Part shown: in pieces, positions 1 through 7,291 of the stretch
Position numbering within the stretch: the stretch's first letter is position 1
Layout of the letters: each line of letters begins with the position of its first letter
DNA from: Bacteroides sp.
GTDB lineage: Bacteria > Bacteroidota > Bacteroidia > Bacteroidales > SM23-62
Length of the DNA: 11,540 nt
Direction of reading: 5' to 3'
NCBI GenBank assembly: GCA_030592145.1
Contig: JAUVKJ010000023.1
Coordinates: forward strand, 1-11,540
The notes under the pieces: model-generated
Told to the model about the DNA's origin: nothing
Seen by the model: only the letters and a program-made list of their open reading frames with translations
Database searches by the model: none
Position numbers and translations under genes: made by a program

Positions 1-843
1 GATCTCTTCATCCTCTCCTTCGGGCGGTGTAGCGAATGCCTGCCCGGGATCCATCATGATCCTTACCTCTTTGGTGATATTATCCATGGTTCCCATTTTA
101 CCCAGCGGTTCCAGACGGCTGAGAAATACATTGGGGACCGACATGAATACATGAAAATGCTTTGAGTAGGGAAGGTAATTGGCAAAAATGAAAATCAGAA
201 GGATATGCGTCCACCAGCAAACTTCGTACAGCACTACATTCTGAAGGGCATTGGTGGAAAACCATGAAGCCAGCACCTGGCTGACCGGGTAGTATCCATT
301 AACTGCGTGGCCGGCCTGCAGGGTGGATTTGATATGGAAAATATTCATTCCCAGGAGAGACACCATCAGCAGGAGGATCATTGTAAGTGCGATATTAGCA
401 TCAATATGGGAAATATGCTTCATTTCAATGCCCGAGAAACGCTTAACATTGAAGAACAACCTGCGGCTCAGAAATACGAGGATTGCCAGGGCGATGGCCA
501 GGGCAAATACGTCGCCTGATGCCATGATGATATCATAAAAGACCCCCAGGAAGGACAGGACCTTCTCTTTCCCGGAAATGCCGTCGATCATCATTTCGAT
601 GCTACCGATAAGGATCACGCAAAAACCCCAGAAAACCAGGGCGTGCAAGAGACCCAAAACAGGTCTGCGGAATATTTTTGTCTGCCCGAATGCAACTTCG
701 AGCATGATGCCCAGACGGCGTCCGATATTCCGGACAGGGAATGCGGGCCGGGTCAGTTTAAAGAACCTGATAAAGCGCAGGGTGGTATAACCAAATGCCA
801 GAAAGGTTATTAAGAGAGCAAAAATGAAAATGTATTGTTTCAA
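1..843 (-). CDS. Membrane-bound iron-sulfur oxidoreductase, NarI-like N-terminal part (Emo-like ETF:quinone oxidoreductase), 3'-truncated by window edge
   Basis: The 281 visible residues form an open frame that runs off the window. Hydrophobic segments lie at about 3-20, 62-84, 106-126, 150-168 and 205-222, with histidines near or within them (H67, H143, H146, H170, H179, H213) that could ligate b-type haems, as in nitrate reductase gamma (NarI) domains. Recognisable family stretches are FGQTK (53-57), LLHALVFWGF (65-74) and HILLIFIFANYLPYSKH (213-229). In this family (DUF224/HdrD-related, Emo-type) the membrane domain is followed by 4Fe-4S and CCG cysteine domains; these would lie beyond the window and are not seen. 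The likely role, inferred from family and position, is moving electrons from EtfAB to menaquinone. The start is a TTG at 843-841, eight bases after the etfA stop. No in-frame ATG occurs before residue 47, and starting there would remove the first membrane segment. Related Fe-S membrane proteins serve other donors, so the partner is inferred from the adjacent etfBA. Confidence 0.85.
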   Translation of the reverse strand, partial: MKQYIFIFALLITFLAFGYTTLRFIRFFKLTRPAFPVRNIGRRLGIMLEVAFGQTKIFRRPVLGLLHALVFWGFCVILIGSIEMMIDGISGKEKVLSFLGVFYDIIMASGDVFALAIALAILVFLSRRLFFNVKRFSGIEMKHISHIDANIALTMILLLMVSLLGMNIFHIKSTLQAGHAVNGYYPVSQVLASWFSTNALQNVVLYEVCWWTHILLIFIFANYLPYSKHFHVFMSVPNVFLSRLEPLGKMGTMDNITKEVRIMMDPGQAFATPPEGEDEEI

Positions 844-851
844 CGGTACTG

Positions 852-1817
852 TTATTGGGCTTTTGCTGCTTTGATCTCACTGATTAATTCGGGTAGCACC
901 TTCAGGGCATCCCCAACTATACCGTAGTCAGCAGCTTCAAAAATGGGTGCATCTTTGTCCGAATTGACCGCTACTATAAACTTTGAAGAACTGACCCCGG
1001 CCAGGTGCTGTATGGCTCCCGAGATGCCAAATGCCATGTATAAGTCGGGCGCAATGATCTTTCCCGTCTGCCCTGTATGCTCATCATGTGAACGCCAGCC
1101 CTCATCCGAGACAGGCCTTGAACAGGCAAGAGCGCCACCAAGTATTTCCGCCAGTTCCTCAAGCGGCTGCCAGTTATCTCCTGATTTCATGCCCCTGCCA
1201 CCGGAAACCACAACCTCTGCATCGGTGAGCAGTATCTTGCCGGTTTGCTTCTGTACATCCCTGATGATTGTTTTTGCATGCGAGGGGTCCGTTCCCGGGT
1301 CGAAAGCTTCAAGCGAAGCAGTACCACCGGTTTCGATGATCCCGAATGCATTCTGTGCAAGGGTCAGTATCACAGTGTCGGTGAGGACCTTTACCTTCGC
1401 GAAGGCCTTCCCGCTGAACACTTTCTTTTCAACCAGGAAAGGATCGGTTGACTCCGGTACTGCCGTTACACCCGATGCCATGCCTGCCTTCAGCCTGACC
1501 GAAAGCCTTGATGCCAGGGCTTTACCCGTATTGTTATTAGAGAATATTATGACTTTTGCCTCCGTCTTTTGAACTGCTGCAGTAATAATGTCTGTGAACA
1601 ACTGGTTATCAAGTGTCCCGCCCCCCCCTGTAGAAAGGACCCTCGAAGCACCATAATTCCCCAGCTTACTGAGTTCATCATCTCCAACCTTGCCGATGGA
1701 AAGGGCCGTCACGGAACCTCCAAGCATTTCTCCAATCCTGGAAGCATAAGAGATCAGCTCATAGGATAGTTTCTTGAATTTTCCATCCCAGTTCTCTGTA
1801 TAAACTAATACTGACAT
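852..1817 (-). CDS. etfA: Electron transfer flavoprotein alpha subunit
   Basis: This encodes the 321-residue alpha subunit of the cytoplasmic EtfAB heterodimer, which carries the FAD that shuttles electrons between acyl-CoA dehydrogenases and the quinone pool. The N-terminal Rossmann-like domain opens MSVLVYTENWDGK. The C-terminal FAD-binding domain is intact: SGGRG at 205-209, SRPVSDEGW at 233-241, TGQTGK at 248-253, GISGAIQH at 264-271 and APIFEAADYGIVGD at about 290-303. Length is normal for EtfA. The ATG lies 32 bases after the etfB stop and is preceded by an A-rich leader without a Shine-Dalgarno motif. The gene sits between etfB and the membrane oxidoreductase gene, so all three are probably cotranscribed. 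An eight-G run on the coding strand (1628-1621) encodes the glycines at 64-67; the frame is intact here. The specific dehydrogenase partner cannot be told, and neither bifurcating nor non-bifurcating activity can be decided by eye. Confidence 0.96.
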   Translation of the reverse strand: MSVLVYTENWDGKFKKLSYELISYASRIGEMLGGSVTALSIGKVGDDELSKLGNYGASRVLSTGGGGTLDNQLFTDIITAAVQKTEAKVIIFSNNNTGKALASRLSVRLKAGMASGVTAVPESTDPFLVEKKVFSGKAFAKVKVLTDTVILTLAQNAFGIIETGGTASLEAFDPGTDPSHAKTIIRDVQKQTGKILLTDAEVVVSGGRGMKSGDNWQPLEELAEILGGALACSRPVSDEGWRSHDEHTGQTGKIIAPDLYMAFGISGAIQHLAGVSSSKFIVAVNSDKDAPIFEAADYGIVGDALKVLPELISEIKAAKAQ

Positions 1818-1849
1818 ATCGTTTTTTCTTTGTTACTGTTCCTGGATGT

Positions 1850-2599
1850 TCAAATGACCTTTGCCTCGTTCTGGAGCAGATTGACAAGTTCTTTAATATT
1901 CTCTGCATCGAATATTCTGCAGGGTTCCCTGGGTGTTGGCAGCGAAAATTCAGCTGTCTCAGTCAGCGGGGCCACATCTGTGGCAGGAACTACCTGGAGC
2001 GGCTTTTTGCGGGCCATCATAATGCCCCTCATAGCAGCAATCCTGGGTTCCTGTGCAATCCCTTTCTGTACGATCCCGACAAAGGGCAATGGCACGCTTA
2101 ACTCTTCCCTTCCCCCATCAATATCCCGGCTTATCATTACCACAGCGTTTTCCATCCTGAGGGAGGAGATTGCCGAGACGGACGGCATATCAAGTAATTC
2201 AGACAGCATGCCACCAACAGCAGAACCATTATAATCACTTGACTCAATCCCGTTGAGGATAATGCTGAAATCACCTTTCCTTACCACTTCTGCAATCTGG
2301 GAGGCGACAAAATAGGCATCTCCGGCTTCTGCGTCTATGCGGATGGCATCGTCAGCGCCAATGGCAAGGGCTTTTCTCAGAGTCGGCTCGCAAGCTGCAG
2401 GTCCTACGGTCAATACGCTGACTTTTTCAATGGGATTCGAAGGATCCTCCTTCAACTCCATGGCCCTGGTCAGGGCCAGTTCATCCCATGGATTGATAAT
2501 CCATTGTACCCCGTTGGCATCAAAGGCGGTATCTTCATTTACGAACCGGATCTTTGTTGTGGTATCGGGAACATTGCTAATACATACAAGTATGTTCAT
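1850..2599 (-). CDS. etfB: Electron transfer flavoprotein beta subunit
   Basis: This encodes a 249-residue beta subunit of ETF, which pairs with the EtfA encoded next to it. The start MNILVCISNVPDTTTKIRF matches the usual EtfB N-terminus. The nucleotide-binding stretch VGPAACEPTLRKALAIGADD is at 65-84, the NGIESSDYNGSAVGGML segment at 116-132, and the family signature region PRIAAMRGIMMARKKP at 185-200 leads into the C-terminal arm that wraps around EtfA. The frame stays open to an earlier ATG at 2638, but that would add a low-complexity HKHKHKH stretch and overlap the upstream DUF3467 gene by 23 bases, so the ATG at 2599 is preferred. It lies 16 bases after the DUF3467 stop, indicating cotranscription. 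The 116-132 segment differs from mitochondrial-type EtfB (which has an IDDD-type motif) but has the DYNG pattern I associate with bacterial anaerobe EtfB; that comparison is from memory. Confidence 0.95.
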   Translation of the reverse strand: MNILVCISNVPDTTTKIRFVNEDTAFDANGVQWIINPWDELALTRAMELKEDPSNPIEKVSVLTVGPAACEPTLRKALAIGADDAIRIDAEAGDAYFVASQIAEVVRKGDFSIILNGIESSDYNGSAVGGMLSELLDMPSVSAISSLRMENAVVMISRDIDGGREELSVPLPFVGIVQKGIAQEPRIAAMRGIMMARKKPLQVVPATDVAPLTETAEFSLPTPREPCRIFDAENIKELVNLLQNEAKVI

Positions 2600-2603
2600 G
2601 ATT

Positions 2604-2627
2604 ATATGCTTATGCTTATGCTTGTGC
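2604..2627 (-). repeat. Four-unit imperfect hexamer repeat at the DUF3467/etfB junction
   Basis: On the minus strand four adjacent six-base units read GCACAA, GCATAA, GCATAA, GCATAT. The two central units are identical and each contributes an in-frame TAA to the DUF3467 frame, so that gene ends in two stops separated by one codon. The array ends five bases short of the etfB start codon. Adding or losing a unit would shift DUF3467-etfB spacing by six bases without altering either frame. Whether this matters is unknown; chance low complexity is possible. Confidence 0.6.
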
Positions 2628-2951
2628 TGTCGGTCCACCGAAATTCATCGGAACCAGGGGTGTGCCGGATCCCTCAAGCTTTTTGACCGGACCATGGACC
2701 TTCTCAAATTTTGCCATATTATCCTGAAGTGCCAACATCAGCCTTTTGGCATGTTCCGGGGTAAGGATAACCCTGCTCTTTACATCCGCTTTCGGGATCC
2801 CGGGCATGACCCGGATAAAGTCAATTACAAACTCGGAACTGGAGTGGGTAATCACGGCAAGATTTGAATAAGTACCCTGCGCAATATCTTCCTTCAGCTC
2901 AATGTTAATCTGATTCTGCTTCTGCTTCTGTTCTTTCTTTGAGTCTTCCAT
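2616..2951 (-). CDS. DUF3467 family protein, function unknown
   Basis: This is a 111-residue soluble protein with no signal peptide or membrane segment. The N-terminus (about 1-14) is rich in lysine, glutamine and glutamate (KKEQKQKQNQ). A compact domain of about 80 residues follows, containing the stretches GTYSNLAVITHSSSEFVIDF and SRVILTPEHAKRLMLALQDN, and then a proline/glycine-rich tail ending PTAQA. I recognise this as the DUF3467 family, which in Bacteroidota usually follows rpoC; that synteny is from prior knowledge. Its ATG is two bases after the rpoC stop, so it must be cotranscribed and is probably translationally coupled. The context suggests a possible role near RNA polymerase, but nothing in the sequence proves it. 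No catalytic motif or metal-binding cluster is visible. The stop is TAA at 2618-2616, backed by a second in-frame TAA at 2612-2610. Confidence 0.9.
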   Translation of the reverse strand: MEDSKKEQKQKQNQINIELKEDIAQGTYSNLAVITHSSSEFVIDFIRVMPGIPKADVKSRVILTPEHAKRLMLALQDNMAKFEKVHGPVKKLEGSGTPLVPMNFGGPTAQA

Positions 2952-2953
2952 GT

Positions 2954-5900
2954 TTATGAATCTATGGATTGGTCTTCCTTGATAACTTCTTCGGAATTTG
3001 CACCGCTCTTCTGGGCTGCCATCAATGCATCGTATTCTTCACGTGATCCGACAACCAGCCTATCGTAGTCCCTTATTCCCGTACCGGCAGGAATGAGATG
3101 CCCGACGATCACGTTCTCTTTCAGACCTTCCAGTCCATCTACCTTGCCATGGATAGCAGCCTCATTCAGCACCTTGGTGGTCTCCTGGAAGGAAGCAGCC
3201 GAGATGAAGCTCTTGGTCTGCAGGGCAGCCTTGGTAATTCCCTGGAGGATCTGGTTAGACGTGGCAGGTATCGATTCACGGGCTTCTATCTGCTTCAAAT
3301 CCTTCCGCTTCAGAACGGAATTATCATCCCTCAGCTTCCTGGCCGCAATGATCTGTCCCGATTTCAGTGTCTGTGAATCGCCCGAATCATCCACCACTTT
3401 CTTTCCGAAGATCCAGTCATTCTCATTCATAAATGCCCACTTGTCAACTACTTGTTTCTCCAGGAACTTAGTATCGCCCGGATCTACAATTTCCACCTTA
3501 CGCATCATCTGCCTTACGATGACCTCGAAATGCTTGTCGTTGATCTTCACACCCTGCATCCGGTATACTTCCTGAACCTCGTTTACGATGTATTCCTGGA
3601 CTTTTGTGGGGCCTTTGATGGCCAGAATATCGGCAGGTGTGATGGCCCCGTCTGACAGCGGTATACCTGCCTTCACATAGTCATTCTCCTGCACAAGGAT
3701 CTGTTTGGAAAGCGGTACCAGGTATTTCATAACCTCGGCAGCTTTGGATTTTATGATGATCTCGCGGTTACCCCGCTTGATCTTGCCAAAGCTTACCTCA
3801 CCGTCAATTTCAGAAACAACTGCCGGATTGGATGGGTTCCTTGCCTCGAACAATTCGGTCACACGTGGAAGGCCACCTGTAATATCACCCGATTTACCAA
3901 TGGCACGCGGAATCTTCACCAGGATATTCCCGGTCTGTACCGAGTCTCCCTCGCTCACCATGATGTGTGCACCTACCGGGAGGTTGTATGATTTCAGTAC
4001 ATCTTTCTTGGGTGACATGATCTTGATTCCCGGGTTTTTGGTCTTATCCCGGGTTTCGATGATCACTTTTTCACGGTATCCTGTCTGCTCATCGGATTCC
4101 TCCCGGAAGGTAACCCCTTCGATTACCGATTCAAATACAATCTTTCCGGTACCTTCCGAAATGATCACGGCATTATACGGGTCCCATTCACAAATCAGGT
4201 CTCCCCTCTTCACTTCTGTGCCATCCTTTACATACAACCTCGAGCCGTATGTGATGGGATGGGTGGTCAGTGTAATCCTGGTATTCTTATCGATGATCCT
4301 CATCTCTGCCAGGCGGCCAATTACGATATCCGTCTTGCTTCCATCGTCTTCCTTGTGTTGGACGCATCGCAGCTCCTCGATCTCCACGATCCCGTCGTAC
4401 TTCGAGAGGATACTGGATTCCGATGTGATGTTTGAAGCCGTACCGCCAACGTGGAAGGTCCTCAGGGTCAGCTGTGTACCCGGTTCCCCGATACTCTGTG
4501 CCGCGATCACCCCTACTGCTTCACCATTCTGGACCATCTTTCCGGTAGCCAGGTTACGGCCGTAACACTTGGCACAAACACCCTTCTTGGATTCACAGGT
4601 AAGAACCGAGCGTATCTCTATCTGCTCCAGGGGGGATTCATCGATCTGGCGGGCAATCGCTTCCGTGATCTCTTCACCGGCACCGATGATCAGGTCTCCT
4701 GTCAGGGGATGATAGACATCATGTACGGTAGACCTGCCCAGTATCCTTTCATAAAGGGATTCTACGGTCTCTTCATTATTCTTAATGGCGGTGGCCACAA
4801 TGCCCCGAAGGGTTCCGCAGTCGTGTGCCGAAATGATAACATCCTGCGAAACATCAACCAGCCTTCTTGTAAGGTAACCGGCATCTGCAGTTTTCAGAGC
4901 CGTATCGGCCAGACCTTTGCGGGCACCGTGAGTCGAGATAAAGTATTCAAGAACCGACAATCCTTCCTTAAAGTTTGAAAGGATCGGGTTTTCGATAATC
5001 TCGGACCCTGTGGAACCGGATTTCTGTGGCTTTGCCATCAGTCCCCTCATACCTGAAAGCTGCCGGATCTGTTCTTTTGAACCACGAGCCCCGGAATCAA
5101 GCATCATATAAACAGGGTTGAATCCCTGGTTATCGGAACTGAGCCGTTTTAGCAGGGTCTGGGTCAGCCGTGCATTGGCATGTGTCCAGATATCGATAAT
5201 CTGGTTATAACGCTCGTTATTGGTGATGAAACCCATGTTGTAATTGTTCACCACTTCGTCAACCTGTTTATACCCTTCATCAACATAGTCTGTCTTCTCC
5301 CTGGGAACGATCACATCATCCAGGTTAAAGGAGAGTCCGCCTTTAAACGCCATCTCATATCCGAGGTCCTTAATGTCATCAAGGAACATTGCGGTGGCTG
5401 CGGTACCTGTCCGTTTCAGGACGTCGCCAATGATATCTCGCAGAGATTTCTTGGTAAGGAGTTCATTGATAAAACCGACACCTTCAGGTATAAACTCGTT
5501 GAAAAGTACCCGTCCGACGGTTGTCTCGATTAGTTCCTCCCGGGCTCCATCGTCTTTCCCGTTGGGTATTTTAACCTTGATAATGGCATGAAGATCGACC
5601 ATCCTCTCATTATAGGCAATCTTTACCTCTTCGGGAGAGTAAAACACCAGGCCAGAGCCTTTTACCGGATGCTCCTTAGTATCCTTCCTGGCCTTGGTAA
5701 TATAATAAAGTCCGAGAACCATGTCCTGCGAGGGCACCGAAATGGGAGCGCCGTTTGCCGGGTTCAGAATATTATGAGATGCCAGCATGAGCATCTGCGC
5801 TTCAATTACGGCCGCATTTCCAAGTGGCAGGTGAACCGCCATCTGGTCACCGTCAAAGTCCGCGTTAAACGCCGTACAAACAAGAGGGTGCAGCTGAATG

Positions 5901-7273
5901 GCTTTCCCTTCGATAAGTTTCGGCTGAAATGCCTGGATCCCCAGGCGGTGCAGGGTCGGAGCACGGTTAAGCAGCACCGGATGTCCCCTCAGTACGTTCT
6001 CCAGGATATCCCAGACAACCGGGTCTTTCCGGTCAACGATCTTCTTGGCTGATTTCACGGTCTTGACGATCCCCCGTTCGATCAGTTTACGAATGATAAA
6101 CGGCTTATACAATTCGGCTGCCATCTCCTTTGGCAGCCCGCATTCATGCAATTTAAGTTCAGGTCCCACTACGATCACCGAACGGGCAGAATAATCCACC
6201 CTTTTACCAAGAAGGTTCTGACGGAACCTTCCCTGCTTTCCTTTCAGGCTGTCGATGAGGGATTTAAGGGGACGGTTTGCCTCGGTTTTGACTGCGTTGG
6301 CCTTGCGTGAGTTATCGAACAGGGAATCAACGGCTTCCTGCAGCATCCTTTTTTCATTACGGAGAATCACTTCCGGCGCCTTGATCTCTATCAGTCTTTT
6401 CAGGCGGTTGTTCCGTATGATGACCCTGCGGTACAGGTCATTCAGGTCGGATGTGGCAAACCTCCCTCCATCAAGCGGAACCAGGGGTCTGAGTTCAGGC
6501 GGGATCACGGGCACGACCTTTACGATCATCCATTCGGGTTTGTTTACCCCCATGGATGCCCGGAATGCCTCCACTACCTGAAGCCTTTTCAGGGCTTCGT
6601 TCTTACGTTGCTGTGAAGTTTCCGAACTGGCCTTGTGGCGAAGTGAATAGGATAAACCATCCAGGTCCAGTCGTCCGAGCAAGGCGTAAAGGGCTTCGGC
6701 ACCCATGTCGGCAATGAACTTATCCGGATGATCATCATCCAGGAACTCGTTCTCTTTTGGAAGGCTTTCAAGGATGTCAACATATTCCTCCTCGGTAAGA
6801 AAGTCAAGGTAGTTGATCCCGTCTGCCTGTTTCACACCTGGATTGATCACCACATACCTTTCATAGTAAATAATGGAATCAAGCTTTTTAGTCGGCAGTC
6901 CGAGCAGGTACCCGATCTTGTTCGGCAGCGACTTGAAATACCAGATATGGGCTACCGGAACAACCAGGGAAATATGGCCCATGCGTTCACGCCTAACCTT
7001 TTTCTCGGTGACTTCAACACCACAACGGTCACAAACGATGCCTTTATAGCGAATCCGCTTGTATTTTCCACAGTGGCATTCGTAGTCCTTTACGGGACCA
7101 AAAATCCGTTCACAGAACAGGCCGTCACGTTCGGGTTTGTATGTCCGGTAGTTAATAGTTTCGGGCTTCAGCACCTCACCGCTGGAGCGTTCCAGTATCT
7201 CCTCCGGTGACGCCAGTCCGATGGCAACTTTTGTAAATTCAATTCTAACCTTAGTATCTCTTGTAAGGGACAT
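2954..7273 (-). CDS. rpoC: DNA-directed RNA polymerase subunit beta'
   Basis: This encodes the 1439-residue beta' subunit, which holds the RNA polymerase active site. Landmarks in order are: the N-terminal zinc-binding cysteines C66, C68, C81 and C84; the clamp and RNA-exit region with [26 protein letters not shown] (259-284); the active-site loop NADFDGDQ, whose magnesium-binding aspartates are D472, D474 and D476; the bridge helix around 775-805 ([25 protein letters not shown]); the second zinc site C819, C893, C900 and C903; and the trigger-loop region about 917-944 ([20 protein letters not shown]). The C-terminal part includes the conserved [19 protein letters not shown] and ends in an acidic tail ([12 protein letters not shown]). 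All key residues are present and the length fits Bacteroidota RpoC. The ATG is 18 bases after the rpoB stop, with an A/T-rich spacer and no Shine-Dalgarno motif. Confidence 0.99.
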   Translation of the reverse strand: MSLTRDTKVRIEFTKVAIGLASPEEILERSSGEVLKPETINYRTYKPERDGLFCERIFGPVKDYECHCGKYKRIRYKGIVCDRCGVEVTEKKVRRERMGHISLVVPVAHIWYFKSLPNKIGYLLGLPTKKLDSIIYYERYVVINPGVKQADGINYLDFLTEEEYVDILESLPKENEFLDDDHPDKFIADMGAEALYALLGRLDLDGLSYSLRHKASSETSQQRKNEALKRLQVVEAFRASMGVNKPEWMIVKVVPVIPPELRPLVPLDGGRFATSDLNDLYRRVIIRNNRLKRLIEIKAPEVILRNEKRMLQEAVDSLFDNSRKANAVKTEANRPLKSLIDSLKGKQGRFRQNLLGKRVDYSARSVIVVGPELKLHECGLPKEMAAELYKPFIIRKLIERGIVKTVKSAKKIVDRKDPVVWDILENVLRGHPVLLNRAPTLHRLGIQAFQPKLIEGKAIQLHPLVCTAFNADFDGDQMAVHLPLGNAAVIEAQMLMLASHNILNPANGAPISVPSQDMVLGLYYITKARKDTKEHPVKGSGLVFYSPEEVKIAYNERMVDLHAIIKVKIPNGKDDGAREELIETTVGRVLFNEFIPEGVGFINELLTKKSLRDIIGDVLKRTGTAATAMFLDDIKDLGYEMAFKGGLSFNLDDVIVPREKTDYVDEGYKQVDEVVNNYNMGFITNNERYNQIIDIWTHANARLTQTLLKRLSSDNQGFNPVYMMLDSGARGSKEQIRQLSGMRGLMAKPQKSGSTGSEIIENPILSNFKEGLSVLEYFISTHGARKGLADTALKTADAGYLTRRLVDVSQDVIISAHDCGTLRGIVATAIKNNEETVESLYERILGRSTVHDVYHPLTGDLIIGAGEEITEAIARQIDESPLEQIEIRSVLTCESKKGVCAKCYGRNLATGKMVQNGEAVGVIAAQSIGEPGTQLTLRTFHVGGTASNITSESSILSKYDGIVEIEELRCVQHKEDDGSKTDIVIGRLAEMRIIDKNTRITLTTHPITYGSRLYVKDGTEVKRGDLICEWDPYNAVIISEGTGKIVFESVIEGVTFREESDEQTGYREKVIIETRDKTKNPGIKIMSPKKDVLKSYNLPVGAHIMVSEGDSVQTGNILVKIPRAIGKSGDITGGLPRVTELFEARNPSNPAVVSEIDGEVSFGKIKRGNREIIIKSKAAEVMKYLVPLSKQILVQENDYVKAGIPLSDGAITPADILAIKGPTKVQEYIVNEVQEVYRMQGVKINDKHFEVIVRQMMRKVEIVDPGDTKFLEKQVVDKWAFMNENDWIFGKKVVDDSGDSQTLKSGQIIAARKLRDDNSVLKRKDLKQIEARESIPATSNQILQGITKAALQTKSFISAASFQETTKVLNEAAIHGKVDGLEGLKENVIVGHLIPAGTGIRDYDRLVVGSREEYDALMAAQKSGANSEEVIKEDQSIDS

Positions 7274-7291
7274 ATGATAATGGATTTATTA

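Noticed and set aside
307..790. Three overlapping plus-strand open frames of about 70 codons near the left edge, suggesting small genes.
   Set aside because: The minus strand carries one uninterrupted, recognisable membrane protein frame across this whole region.
943..1572. A 209-codon plus-strand open frame opposite etfA.
   Set aside because: It is antisense to conserved EtfA domains, with an unnatural cysteine/serine-rich composition.
2600..2638. A 13-residue N-terminal extension of EtfB containing HKHKHKH, which could look like a metal-binding tag.
   Set aside because: EtfB family proteins start at the internal MNILVCISN; the extension is translation of the junction repeat and would overlap DUF3467 by 23 bases.
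3705..4565. A 286-codon open frame on the plus strand opposite rpoC.
   Set aside because: It is a shadow of the rpoC reading frame with serine/proline-rich, low-information translation and no gene-like context.
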